DNA from: Providencia sp.
GTDB taxonomy: Bacteria > Pseudomonadota > Gammaproteobacteria > Enterobacterales > Enterobacteriaceae
Direction of reading: 5' to 3'
DNA length: 64,000 bases
NCBI RefSeq assembly: GCF_003533305.1
Contig: NZ_DOEH01000014.1
Coordinates: forward strand, 11,882 to 75,881
Shown: positions 1 to 8,034 of the stretch, piece after piece
How positions within the stretch are numbered: the stretch's first letter is position 1
How the letters are laid out: each line of letters begins with the position of its first letter
The notes under the pieces: generated by a model
What the model saw: the letters and a program-made list of their open reading frames with translations, nothing else
Databases searched by the model: none
What the model was told of the DNA's origin: nothing
Position numbers and translations under genes: made by a program

Positions 1-1
1 T

Positions 2-460
2 ATTGCAGATGTTAAGGCGGCGGGTGCATTTTCTTTTTTCCCTGATAGGCAGCGTATTATTGGCGTATTAGAGGGAGTTGGTTTGACGTTACAGGTAGAT
101 AAAAAGGCACCAATTACCTTACAGCAAAAACAATTTTTTGCATTCCATGGTGAAAGCGAGGTGTATGCGGAGCTTGTTGATGGCGCTATTCGCGATTTTA
201 ATCTGATCTATAATCCGCAAAAATATAGGGCTCGCTTACAGTGGTTGAATGCACAATCTGTCATGTCTTGGATTAGCGATGCCAGCCATGTTTTAATTTT
301 TAATCATACAAAATTGCTCGATATAGTCATTAATATGGAGCAATACTCATTAAAAGGGTTTGAAACCTTATTGGTGACAAATAATTGTCAGCCGTTGCAA
401 TTTACGACGTCACAACAATTGAATCGTGATTTTTGTATTATTGAATTGTTTATTAAGTGA
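2..460 (+). CDS. HutD/Ves family protein (5' end outside window)
   Basis: The reading frame is open from the first bases of the window, so the gene starts upstream and a TTG at 83 is only an internal codon. The first visible residues (IADVKAAGAFSFFPD, then RQRIIGVLEGVGLTL) resemble the conserved stretch of HutD/Ves cupin-like proteins, in which a G-x-F-S-x-F-P segment is followed by a hydrophobic R-x-I-x-x-L-x-G strand. E. coli Ves is a poorly characterised stress-induced protein and HutD is found in histidine-utilisation clusters. No hut genes are visible here. The remaining 152 residues end at TAA with no obvious terminator. Family assignment is fairly firm; cellular role is unknown. Confidence 0.7.
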   Translation: MADVKAAGAFSFFPDRQRIIGVLEGVGLTLQVDKKAPITLQQKQFFAFHGESEVYAELVDGAIRDFNLIYNPQKYRARLQWLNAQSVMSWISDASHVLIFNHTKLLDIVINMEQYSLKGFETLLVTNNCQPLQFTTSQQLNRDFCIIELFIK

Positions 461-690
461 CTTGATTAATTACACGAATTTAGCGTTTTTATTAGTAGCA
501 ACTTACTCTAATTATGTGTGATTGGTGAGGTATTTATCTGGTAAATTCTGCTATTAGCGTAAATATGATAACAAAATCATATTATGACTAATTATGGCTT
601 TATTCCTATTGTTATTTTTAACAGAATTCATAGTCTTTAGCATTACTAATAATAATAGTTGTTGTATATATTCTATAGGAAATATGAAAC

Positions 691-1443
691 ATGAGAATGA
701 AAGCACTTGTTGCGATAGCGGTTTCTGCTGTCGTTTTAACTGGCTGTAAAAATTTAGACCAAGGGATGTTAACTAACTCAGGCATGCAATTATTTCAAGC
801 AGCTACATTGTCAGATTCTGATGTTAAACAACTTAGTGATCAGTCATGTAAAGAAATGGATGCACAAAACAAAATTGCACCAGCTTCAAGTAAGTACGCT
901 AAGCGTTTAGATAAAATTGCTAAAGCATTAGGTAATGAAGTTGATGGCGTTCCAGTAAATTATAAAGTTTATCAAACTGAAGATGTGAATGCATGGGCAA
1001 TGGCTAACGGCTGTGTACGTGTTTACAGTGGTCTGATGGATGTGATGAACGATAACGAAGTTGAAGGCGTTCTGGGCCATGAAATGGGCCACGTAGCATT
1101 AGGTCACACACGTAAAGCGATGCAAGTGGCTTATGCAACCGTTGCTGCACGTACCGCAGCTGCTTCAGCGGGTGGCGTAGTTGAACAACTGAGCGCATCT
1201 CAAGTTGCTGCTTTAGGTGAGAAACTGGTTAATTCTCAGTTCTCTCAACACCAAGAAAGCCAAGCAGACGATTTCTCTTATGATTTGTTGAAAAAACGTG
1301 GTGTTAGCACTAACGGTTTAGTGACGGGTTTTGAGAAATTAGCAAAAATGGGTAGCAATGAAACAAGTATGTTTGATTCTCACCCACCATCAACAGAACG
1401 TGCACAAAATATCCGTGACCGTATCGCTGCTGATAAAAAATAA
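691..1443 (+). CDS. loiP: Outer-membrane M48 metalloprotease LoiP
   Basis: A 250-residue lipoprotein zinc protease matching E. coli LoiP (YggG, 252 aa) along its length. The N-terminus is a lipoprotein signal ending in the lipobox LTGC, so the mature protein starts at Cys19 or so and should be anchored in the outer membrane facing the periplasm. The zinc motif HEMGH is at residues 130-134, with the third ligand Glu189 in QESQADD, as expected of M48. E. coli LoiP is induced at low osmolarity and works with BepA/YcaL in envelope quality control. An AGGA ribosome binding site lies 10 bases before the ATG. A second ATG two codons later is possible. It appears monocistronic. Confidence 0.93.
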   Translation: MRMKALVAIAVSAVVLTGCKNLDQGMLTNSGMQLFQAATLSDSDVKQLSDQSCKEMDAQNKIAPASSKYAKRLDKIAKALGNEVDGVPVNYKVYQTEDVNAWAMANGCVRVYSGLMDVMNDNEVEGVLGHEMGHVALGHTRKAMQVAYATVAARTAAASAGGVVEQLSASQVAALGEKLVNSQFSQHQESQADDFSYDLLKKRGVSTNGLVTGFEKLAKMGSNETSMFDSHPPSTERAQNIRDRIAADKK

Positions 1444-1461
1444 TATTTAATTATTCAGTTA

Positions 1462-1520
1462 TACCTCAAGGTGCATAGCTGCTGATTCTATATCAGTGAC
1501 ATGCGCCTTGAATTATTTAG
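1462..1520. repeat. Short ERIC-like inverted repeat
   Basis: Arms CAAGGTGCAT and ATGCGCCTTG flank a short centre, and the right end CTTGAATTATTTAG is the ERIC/IRU terminal sequence. It looks like an internally deleted ERIC relative and may act as the loiP 3' hairpin. Confidence 0.55.
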
Positions 1521-1725
1521 TGTCTATTTATCGAAGAAATAGATTTTTTATACATATTATCTGATTGGCTCCCTCCTATTTTTCCTCTAAATGAATAAAT
1601 CAGAACTTACCCAGTTGTACTCTGCTAGGCAGCTATCTATCTTATTTAAAATGATGACTCTGAATTGCTGATTTAGCATTGATATTGCGCCTTCGTGACT
1701 GACCATTAATTTTTAGGACGTCACT

Positions 1726-2394
1726 ATGCGAAAGCGATCGCAAGGAAAAATGATGAAAAAAGTACAGCGAGTTTCTCTATTAGCTAAAACAATGGGAATG
1801 CTGTTGTCGGGGACCTGCCGTCTATTGACTGGGGTACGTACCCGTTGGGTTGGGTGTCAGCCTACAATGGCTTCTCGAATTTATTATGCAAATCACTCAA
1901 GCCACCTTGACGGATTGGTGATTTGGTCAGGATTACCGCCACTTATGCGTCACTTTGTTCATCCCGTTGCTGCTAAAGATTATTGGGATAAAACTCCGTT
2001 TCGTCGTTATCTGGTGAATAAGGTTTTTCGTGCTGTTTTGATTGATAGAAAAGGGGACAAACCCGCAACAGGGAATGTGCTAGAGCCATTGGAAGCTGTA
2101 TTAGAATCGCAACATTCGTTAATTTTATTTCCAGAGGGAACTCGCGGTGATGGCGAAGCGTTAAGCGAATTTAAAAGTGGTATTTATCATCTAGCTAAAA
2201 AATACCCTCATGTTGAGGTGGTACCTGTGTATTTAGAAAATTTAAATCGAGTATTGCCTAAAGGGTCTAAACTCGTTGTGCCCGTTATTTGCTCTGCGAC
2301 AGTGGGTCAGCCATTGGCACCATTAATGGAAGATGAAAGTAAATCAGATTTTTTGCTGCGTGCCAAAAAAGCCCTTGAGGAATTAATGCCATGA
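1726..2394 (+). CDS. PlsC-like 1-acylglycerol-3-phosphate acyltransferase family protein
   Basis: A 222-residue member of the PlsC/lysophospholipid acyltransferase family. The catalytic HxxxxD motif is visible as NHSSHLD at residues 56-62, and the acceptor-binding FPEGTRG motif starts at residue 135, the standard spacing. A hydrophobic stretch near residues 18-35 could be a membrane anchor. Family members acylate lysophosphatidic acid or related lysolipids at the inner membrane. The next gene overlaps by four bases (ATGA) and encodes a CDP-diglyceride synthase-like protein, so the pair probably makes phosphatidic acid and activates it to CDP-diacylglycerol. It is shorter than E. coli PlsC (245 aa) and not its housekeeping orthologue by context. 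An AGGA precedes the ATG at 1726; a second ATG at 1750 is possible. Confidence 0.8.
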   Translation: MRKRSQGKMMKKVQRVSLLAKTMGMLLSGTCRLLTGVRTRWVGCQPTMASRIYYANHSSHLDGLVIWSGLPPLMRHFVHPVAAKDYWDKTPFRRYLVNKVFRAVLIDRKGDKPATGNVLEPLEAVLESQHSLILFPEGTRGDGEALSEFKSGIYHLAKKYPHVEVVPVYLENLNRVLPKGSKLVVPVICSATVGQPLAPLMEDESKSDFLLRAKKALEELMP

Positions 2395-3335
2395 GCCTGT
2401 GGGATAGCGAATTATCATTATTATTATCAGGCGTATTTAGCGTACTGATTGTGGCGAGTATCATTGGTGGAATACTGGCTTATCGGTATTCAGGCGAGAA
2501 AAGTAATCCAACGATTGATAACTTAAATGCGCGAATTCGGGCATGGTGGGTGATGTGCATTATTTGTGTTCTCGCCGTTGTGCTCGGTAATATTGGCGTT
2601 GTGGTTTTATTTGCGTTGATTTCATTTTTTGCATTACGTGAATTTATTACCTTAACCCCTACCAGACGTAGTGACCATGAAGCACTATTTTGGTGTTTCT
2701 TTGTCTTTATTCCTCTGCAATATGTATTAGTTGGGATTGAATGGTACGGATTATTTTCTATTTTCATTCCGGTCTTCGTATTCTTATTTTTACCGACCCG
2801 AATTGCATTGGCTGGGGATACTTTTCATTTTCTTGAGCGTACTGCAAAGATCCAGTGGGGAATGTTGGTAACAGTTTTCTGTTTAAGTCATGTGCCTGCA
2901 TTATTGATGCTGAATATTCAAGGCTACGAAGGTGAGACGGTTAAATTATTACTCTTTCTTATTGTTGTAACTCAAATTTCAGATGTACTACAGTATGTCT
3001 TTGGTAAATTGTTTGGCAAACATCCTATCGTGCCAAAACTGAGTCCAAATAAGACGATAGAAGGTTTCTTGGGTGGGATACTGTCCTCGGTTGCTATTGG
3101 TATTTGTTTATATTGGGTGACCCCATTTAGTTGGTGGGTTGCCGGGCTGATGTCTTTAGCGATTACATTGATGGGATTTGTTGGTGGGTTATGTATGTCA
3201 GCAATTAAGCGTGATAGTGGTATTAAAGATTTTGGCGCAATTATTGAAGGGCATGGCGGAATGTTAGATAGAATTGATTCTCTGTGTTTTGCTGCGCCGG
3301 TATTTTTCCATTTGACTCGTTACTTTTATACTTAA
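2391..3335 (+). CDS. CdsA-like phosphatidate cytidylyltransferase (YnbB-type)
   Basis: A 314-residue polytopic membrane protein with about eight hydrophobic segments. The C-terminal third carries the CDP-diglyceride synthase signature: an SDVLQYVFGKLFGKHP loop, LSPNKTIEGFLGG, then KRDSGIKDFG and GHGGMLDRIDS. Enzymes of this family convert phosphatidic acid and CTP to CDP-diacylglycerol. The protein resembles the accessory E. coli YnbB type more than housekeeping CdsA, whose neighbours (uppS, rseP) are absent here. It is translationally coupled to the upstream acyltransferase. A good hairpin-plus-T terminator follows, so the operon has two genes. Activity is probable from the intact signature, but why the cell keeps a second copy is unknown. 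Confidence 0.82.
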   Translation: MSLWDSELSLLLSGVFSVLIVASIIGGILAYRYSGEKSNPTIDNLNARIRAWWVMCIICVLAVVLGNIGVVVLFALISFFALREFITLTPTRRSDHEALFWCFFVFIPLQYVLVGIEWYGLFSIFIPVFVFLFLPTRIALAGDTFHFLERTAKIQWGMLVTVFCLSHVPALLMLNIQGYEGETVKLLLFLIVVTQISDVLQYVFGKLFGKHPIVPKLSPNKTIEGFLGGILSSVAIGICLYWVTPFSWWVAGLMSLAITLMGFVGGLCMSAIKRDSGIKDFGAIIEGHGGMLDRIDSLCFAAPVFFHLTRYFYT

Positions 3336-3361
3336 TTCATCATGATGATGGTTTTATTTGA

Positions 3362-3386
3362 AAAGCACCGTTAAGGTGCTTTTTTG
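3362..3386 (+). terminator. Rho-independent terminator of the acyltransferase/cytidylyltransferase pair
   Basis: Stem AAAGCACC/GGTGCTTT, loop GTTAA, followed by a T-rich run. Confidence 0.85.
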
Positions 3387-3794
3387 TTTGATGGATACAG
3401 CGTTAGATTAAGTTCGATGTTATCATTGTCACTTAATTTTTGTTTCGAACTAAGGCGACAATCGGTATATTGAACCCGCGTTTTAAGGGGATTGTTTTAA
3501 CGCATTATTTTCCAAGTCATGGGTTCATGAGCTAGTATTATGTTATTGAATACATAATTTTGTCTGTTTGTCGGGATATCTTCGCTTGCTGTTTATATGT
3601 ACTTTGAATTATTTTGAGTATAAAGCTGAAAATCTTGATGGAAAGCAGATGCATAATCCTGTCTTTACCGTATTATGTCAGTAGGTGAATCAATTCAGCT
3701 TTGGCGATTTACAATAGGATTAAGTTTAGAATAACTGAGTAAGTCGTATCCTTTTTATAGATTTGCAATTTATATTCATTAATCAGAGGTCATC
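3387..3794 (+). promoter_or_regulatory. pfkA upstream region with a candidate Cra (FruR) site
   Basis: About 400 bases without a gene. At 3684-3697, GGTGAATCAATTCA fits the published Cra consensus RSTGAAWCSNTHHW at all but one position, and E. coli pfkA is Cra-repressed. I see nothing else definable. AGAGGT precedes the pfkA ATG. Confidence 0.5.
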
Positions 3795-4772
3795 ATGGTC
3801 AAACAGATTAAAAGAATCGGGGTTTTAACGAGTGGTGGTGATGCACCAGGTATGAACGCTGCAATTCGTGGTGTTGTACGTGCTGCACTAGGTGAAGGCT
3901 TAGAAGTCATGGGTATTTACGATGGATACCTAGGCTTATATGAAAACCGTATGAAGCAATTAGACCGATACAGTGTGTCGGATATGATTAACCGCGGTGG
4001 TACTTTCTTAGGATCTGCTCGTTTCCCGCAATTCCGTGATGAAAAAGTTCGCGCCATTGCCGTTGATAACTTGAAGAAAAATCATATTGATGCGCTGGTG
4101 GTTATTGGTGGTGATGGTTCTTATTTAGGAGCTAAAGCACTAACAGAAGCAGGTTTTCCATGTGTAGGTTTGCCGGGCACTATTGATAACGATGTGGCGG
4201 GAACAGACTATACCATTGGTTATTTCACGGCATTAGAAACGGTTGTTGAAGCGATTGACCGTTTGCGTGATACCTCAACTTCTCACAAACGTATTTCAAT
4301 CGTTGAAGTGATGGGGCGTTATTGTGGTGATTTGACCCTATCTGCGGCAATTGCGGGTGGCTGTGAGTTCTTAGTTTTGCCAGAGCAAGAAATGGCGTTT
4401 GATCGTGAAGAGCTGCTGTCAGAAATTAAACGCGGTATTGAAAAAGGTAAACGCCACGCCATTGTTGCGATTACTGAGCATGTTTGTGATGTTGCAGAAT
4501 TGGCAAGATATATTGAAGAGCAAACCCGCCATGAAACCCGTGCTACCGTGTTAGGCCACATTCAACGCGGTGGTTCACCGGTTGCTTATGACCGTATATT
4601 GGCTTCGCGTATGGGGGCTTATTCAATCCAATTGCTACTTGAAGGCTATGGTGGCCGTTGTGTCGGTATCCAAAATGAAAAATTAATTCACCATGATATT
4701 ATTGATGCCGTTATGAACATGAAACGCGTCTTTAAGAAAGATTGGTTCGATACAGCGAAAAAACTGTACTAA
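3795..4772 (+). CDS. pfkA: ATP-dependent 6-phosphofructokinase I
   Basis: A 325-residue PfkA (E. coli 320 aa) phosphorylating fructose 6-phosphate to the 1,6-bisphosphate with ATP in the cytoplasm. Visible motifs in order: the ATP-binding [15 protein letters not shown] near the N-terminus, [16 protein letters not shown] carrying the catalytic aspartate, [11 protein letters not shown], and the signature [14 protein letters not shown]. All expected active-site elements are present. The gene stands alone, preceded by a candidate Cra operator and followed by a short ERIC-like hairpin. In E. coli fieF lies immediately upstream; here that place is held by the acyltransferase/cytidylyltransferase pair. 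Confidence 0.97.
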   Translation: MVKQIKRIGVLTSGGDAPGMNAAIRGVVRAALGEGLEVMGIYDGYLGLYENRMKQLDRYSVSDMINRGGTFLGSARFPQFRDEKVRAIAVDNLKKNHIDALVVIGGDGSYLGAKALTEAGFPCVGLPGTIDNDVAGTDYTIGYFTALETVVEAIDRLRDTSTSHKRISIVEVMGRYCGDLTLSAAIAGGCEFLVLPEQEMAFDREELLSEIKRGIEKGKRHAIVAITEHVCDVAELARYIEEQTRHETRATVLGHIQRGGSPVAYDRILASRMGAYSIQLLLEGYGGRCVGIQNEKLIHHDIIDAVMNMKRVFKKDWFDTAKKLY

Positions 4773-4805
4773 TTTTTGCCTCTGTTATTGCAAATCAGTT
4801 TTATG

Positions 4806-4867
4806 TACTTCGAGCTATAGCATTGTTGGCTTCATACGCCGCCTTGCTGTAGCTCGAATGATTTAGT
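4806..4867. repeat. Shortened ERIC element
   Basis: Terminal arms TTCGAGCTATAGCA and TGCTGTAGCTCGAA (one mismatch) with the ERIC hallmark TTGTTGGCTTC on the left and GCCGCCTTGC on the right. The central ERIC segment is missing. Confidence 0.75.
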
Positions 4868-5037
4868 CTATTTTCAAACCATTTTTATATTCATATCGCT
4901 CTTCGGTTCAAACTTATTTGCCTCCTTTATGTGTTCATATATTCCCCAAATGCATAAGTTTAACTTTTTAATTATTTCCCGTTATCGATACTATCTGTCA
5001 GCCTGACCTTGTAATTAATTCGATGAGGGATGGCACA

Positions 5038-6066
5038 ATGGTACATTTATGGCAGATGAAAAAATTTCAATTAACCACCGCATTACTATTCATACTCACC
5101 GCAATGGTTTTGGCAACAAGTGCATGGGCGAAGGATATTCAGTTATTAAATGTGTCATATGATCCGACGCGAGAGTTTTATCAGCAATATAATCAAGCCT
5201 TTAGTGAATACTGGAAAGCAAAAACTGGCGATACAGTTACTGTGCGCCAATCTCATGGTGGTTCCGGTAAACAAGCAACCTCAGTGATTAATGGGTTAGA
5301 AGCTGATGTGGTCACATTAGCATTAGCTTATGACGTAGATGCTATTGCTAAGAGTGGCCGAATAGAACGAGATTGGAGAAGTAAGTTAAGCGATAATTCA
5401 GCACCTTACACTTCAACAATTGTATTTCTAGTACGTAAAGGTAACCCTAAAAATATCCGCGATTGGGATGATTTAATTCGTAAAGATGTTTCTGTCGTGA
5501 CGCCAAATCCGAAAACATCAGGGGGTGCACGTTGGAATTATTTAGCCGCTTGGGGTTATGCATTAGATAAAAATAACCAAGACACTGAAAAAACAAAACA
5601 GTTTGTGAAAGAGCTTTATCAAAATGTGGAAGTTCTCGACTCAGGAGCTCGTGGTGCGACGAATAGCTTTGTTGAGCGTGGTATCGGCGATGTTTTAATT
5701 GCTTGGGAAAATGAAGCGTTGTTAGCAACGAGTCAGTTAGATACGAAAGATGAATTTGAAATTGTGACTCCAAGTATTTCAATTTTAGCGGAGCCATCAG
5801 TAGCAATAGTGGATAAAACGGTCGATAAACGTGATCACCGAGAGGTCGCAAAAGCTTATCTTAAATACTTATATTCAGCAGACGGGCAAGAAATTGCGGC
5901 TAAAAACTTTTATCGACCGCGTAATCCAGCCATTGCGGCAAAGTATCAACATCAATTTCCACAGCTAGCATTGCTGACTATTGATAAAAACTTTGGTGGT
6001 TGGACAGAAGCCCAGAAAACCCATTTTGCGAATGGGGGGGTGTTTGACGATATTATTCGTCGTTAA
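5038..6066 (+). CDS. sbp: Periplasmic sulfate-binding protein
   Basis: A 342-residue precursor. The mature protein starting [17 protein letters not shown] is near-identical to E. coli Sbp and contains [15 protein letters not shown] and the ALAYDVDAI stretch, which form the sulfate pocket. It delivers sulfate (and thiosulfate) to the CysTWA importer. The signal peptide ends ATSAWA. I chose ATG 5038 because AGGGATGG sits 7 bases upstream; ATG 5023 has no Shine-Dalgarno sequence and ATG 5056 lacks one too. The chosen start gives a signal peptide longer than in E. coli (329 aa precursor). cdh, next to sbp in E. coli, is absent. Confidence 0.95.
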   Translation: MVHLWQMKKFQLTTALLFILTAMVLATSAWAKDIQLLNVSYDPTREFYQQYNQAFSEYWKAKTGDTVTVRQSHGGSGKQATSVINGLEADVVTLALAYDVDAIAKSGRIERDWRSKLSDNSAPYTSTIVFLVRKGNPKNIRDWDDLIRKDVSVVTPNPKTSGGARWNYLAAWGYALDKNNQDTEKTKQFVKELYQNVEVLDSGARGATNSFVERGIGDVLIAWENEALLATSQLDTKDEFEIVTPSISILAEPSVAIVDKTVDKRDHREVAKAYLKYLYSADGQEIAAKNFYRPRNPAIAAKYQHQFPQLALLTIDKNFGGWTEAQKTHFANGGVFDDIIRR

Positions 6067-6073
6067 TCTCGAA

Positions 6074-6196
6074 TACTCGTCATACTTCGAGTTACAGCGT
6101 TGTTGGCTTCATTCGCTAACTTTAGTCACATACTTATGTATGCTCCTAAAGGTTCGCTCACTAGCCGCCTAGCTGTAATTCGAATTATTTAGAGTA
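6074..6196. repeat. Full-length ERIC (IRU) element
   Basis: Starts TACTCGTCATACTTCGAGTT, contains GTTGGCTTCATTCGCTAAC, CACATACTTATGTATGCTCC and GCCGCCTAGCTG, and ends TTCGAATTATTTAGAGTA, following the ERIC consensus for about 123 bp. Confidence 0.92.
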
Positions 6197-6301
6197 TTAC
6201 TGAGTTTTGTTTAGAGTATTTGTTGGTTGGATAGTTAGATGCTTGAACCGCTCCCCGCCAACGAGGGGCAGTCGAAGAACGGCTTTGTTTATAAAATGAG
6301 A

Positions 6302-6715
6302 TTAACTACCACGATAAGTCGAATATCCATATTGGCTTAGTAATAATGGAATGTGGTAGTGCTGCTCAGGATCGCTAATATTAAATTCAACTGGAATTTC
6401 TGGGAAAAAGCTACTTTGATTATTGTCAGCAAAATATTTTCCTGTTTTGAACGTGACTCTATAATTTCCGATTTCAGTTTTTACATTATCAGGCCATAAT
6501 TTTTTTACTCGGCCATCTTGATCTGTTTTTTCAGAATTTAGAATTTTCCAATTATTAGCTTGTTTCTGCTCTAACGTAACTTCAACACCGGGGGCTGGTT
6601 TCCCTGTTTGTTGGTTTAATATGTGAACGCTTAAGCTATCTGCTGCTAGGGCGAGAGTGGGAATAGTGACGGCTGATAATATAATGGCAGAGAGTAGATG
6701 TTTTTTAAAATTCAT
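6302..6715 (-). CDS. hiuH: Exported 5-hydroxyisourate hydrolase
   Basis: A 137-residue transthyretin-related protein, the same length as E. coli HiuH (YedX) and similar throughout: [18 protein letters not shown], the [11 protein letters not shown] loop, FFPEIPVEF and the C-terminal STYRGS, which is the diagnostic YRGS tetrapeptide. It hydrolyses 5-hydroxyisourate from urate oxidation. The N-terminus ([10 protein letters not shown] to LALAAD) is a signal peptide, so it acts in the periplasm. I start at 6715 because AAAGGACA lies just upstream; the longer frame from 6754 lacks a binding site. No other urate or allantoin gene is nearby. Its upstream neighbour is a porin with its own terminator, so it is likely a separate transcript. 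Confidence 0.92.
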   Translation of the reverse strand: MNFKKHLLSAIILSAVTIPTLALAADSLSVHILNQQTGKPAPGVEVTLEQKQANNWKILNSEKTDQDGRVKKLWPDNVKTEIGNYRVTFKTGKYFADNNQSSFFPEIPVEFNISDPEQHYHIPLLLSQYGYSTYRGS

Positions 6716-6846
6716 TTTGATATGTCCTTTTATAATAACTGTTTGATAATGCATTTGATTTGCATTTATTCTATAAAAGGATTTATAAAATAGCCTGACA
6801 GCTCTATTACAATTTAGTCATGTTATTTTTAAAATCTAATAAATAT

Positions 6847-6886
6847 AAAAGTCACACCAGACTATACAGTCTGTAGTGTGACTTTG
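6847..6886 (-). terminator. Terminator of the first OmpG-like porin gene
   Basis: Two nested stems, outer AAAGTCACAC/GTGTGACTTT and inner CAGACT/AGTCTG, followed on the minus strand by TTTTATATTTATT. Confidence 0.8.
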
Positions 6887-6922
6887 TGATTACTTTAAAT
6901 TAGGCCGTGGCATAATTATTTT

Positions 6923-7879
6923 TTATTGCCAAGTGTATTTCACACCTAACTGTCCGAGATAGAAAGTTTGACGGTTATTGCTACCAGACGTGATACCTGC
7001 ATTTTTTGGATTTTCCCAAGTACTTGGTTCAACCGCAAATCCGCCCCACAGTGTGAGTTTTGGTGTTAGGTTATAGAATACTTGAGTTCCTACGCGGTAA
7101 CCGTCTTTTACTTTTTGTGTTGTGCGTTGATTACTGTCGTAGTTATGCTCATTTAAGTAGTAGCGGAAATAAGGCATTACACTCCAATCTTGATTGAGGG
7201 TAATTGGAAAGTAACCACGAATTTGGTTTTGTTCCCATGTCTTATTAAAGTCTTTATCCCAAGTCCAGTCGGTATACATATATAATTTAGCTGTTGCTGA
7301 ATCATTTACTTTATACACTATACCGTGCTCAGATTCCCATTCGTAGCTGTTTGCGGCATGAAAATTGTCATAATGATAGAATGCATCCCAGAAGTTAAAG
7401 GCCCATTTATCATTAAAATTATAAGTACCGCTAGGCATTAGCCAAAAGAGTGTATTTGATGGACGCGCTTGCGTTCCAGGTGCAGAGTCATTGGATTCTT
7501 TACGGTAAGTCACGTTAAGATTAAATTGCCCAAGGTCACTTGAATACATTTTGCGTGTTGCCCCAATTTGGGTACGGTTACGAATAAATGAATCTTTCGA
7601 CGTTGAAAAATTATGGTTGTAGCTTCTTAATGATTCTTTATGTTCAAGGAAGAAACTCCATTTAGATTCAGGATTGGATAAAAATAGTTGTCCAATCATG
7701 GTAGTTTTATCATAAACCTTACGATCTTTAGAGTTGTGGTGGCCTTCGAATTTTTCTAATTCCATATAGACGTTAGACGAAATACGCCAGTAGTCATTAT
7801 TGACTTGGTCCGCAGCAAAAGCAGATGTCGCAAGCCCAGTAGCAGTGAGGAAAAGTAAACCATTCAGTGAAGTTTTCAT
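6923..7879 (-). CDS. OmpG-like outer-membrane porin, copy 1
   Basis: A 318-residue precursor with a signal peptide ending TSAFA|ADQ. The mature part is a string of alternating-residue strands rich in Trp, Tyr and Phe with charged turns, typical of a 14-strand barrel. The best match is the OmpG porin family: QIRGYFPITLNQDWSVMPYFRYYL parallels E. coli OmpG's QEIRAYLPLTL segment, and the length is close (301 aa). OmpG is a monomeric, non-specific channel for sugars of mono- to trisaccharide size. The gene lies downstream of the exported family 3 glycosidase with 155 bases between them and a strong hairpin in the gap. The C-terminus is YTWQ rather than a terminal aromatic residue. A KdgM-type oligosaccharide porin is a less likely alternative. 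Confidence 0.75.
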   Translation of the reverse strand: MKTSLNGLLFLTATGLATSAFAADQVNNDYWRISSNVYMELEKFEGHHNSKDRKVYDKTTMIGQLFLSNPESKWSFFLEHKESLRSYNHNFSTSKDSFIRNRTQIGATRKMYSSDLGQFNLNVTYRKESNDSAPGTQARPSNTLFWLMPSGTYNFNDKWAFNFWDAFYHYDNFHAANSYEWESEHGIVYKVNDSATAKLYMYTDWTWDKDFNKTWEQNQIRGYFPITLNQDWSVMPYFRYYLNEHNYDSNQRTTQKVKDGYRVGTQVFYNLTPKLTLWGGFAVEPSTWENPKNAGITSGSNNRQTFYLGQLGVKYTWQ

Positions 7880-7950
7880 AATAACCCTTTAATTTTAATT
7901 ACTTATATACATTTATTTTTATGAGACACCTTTTTTAAGGATGTCAGAAT

Positions 7951-7983
7951 CAGTCCTTTATACCGGTTGAGGTATAAAGGCTG
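7951..7983 (-). other. Intercistronic hairpin between glycosidase and porin genes
   Basis: CCTTTATACC and GGTATAAAGG form a perfect 10-bp stem around GGTTGA, extended by CAG/CTG with one bulge. No T run follows on the minus strand, so it may stabilise or process the mRNA rather than end it. Confidence 0.6.
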
Positions 7984-8034
7984 ATTAATGCTTATTTTTA
8001 TGAGTACGTATTATTAATGTAGAGCGTTGAAGAA

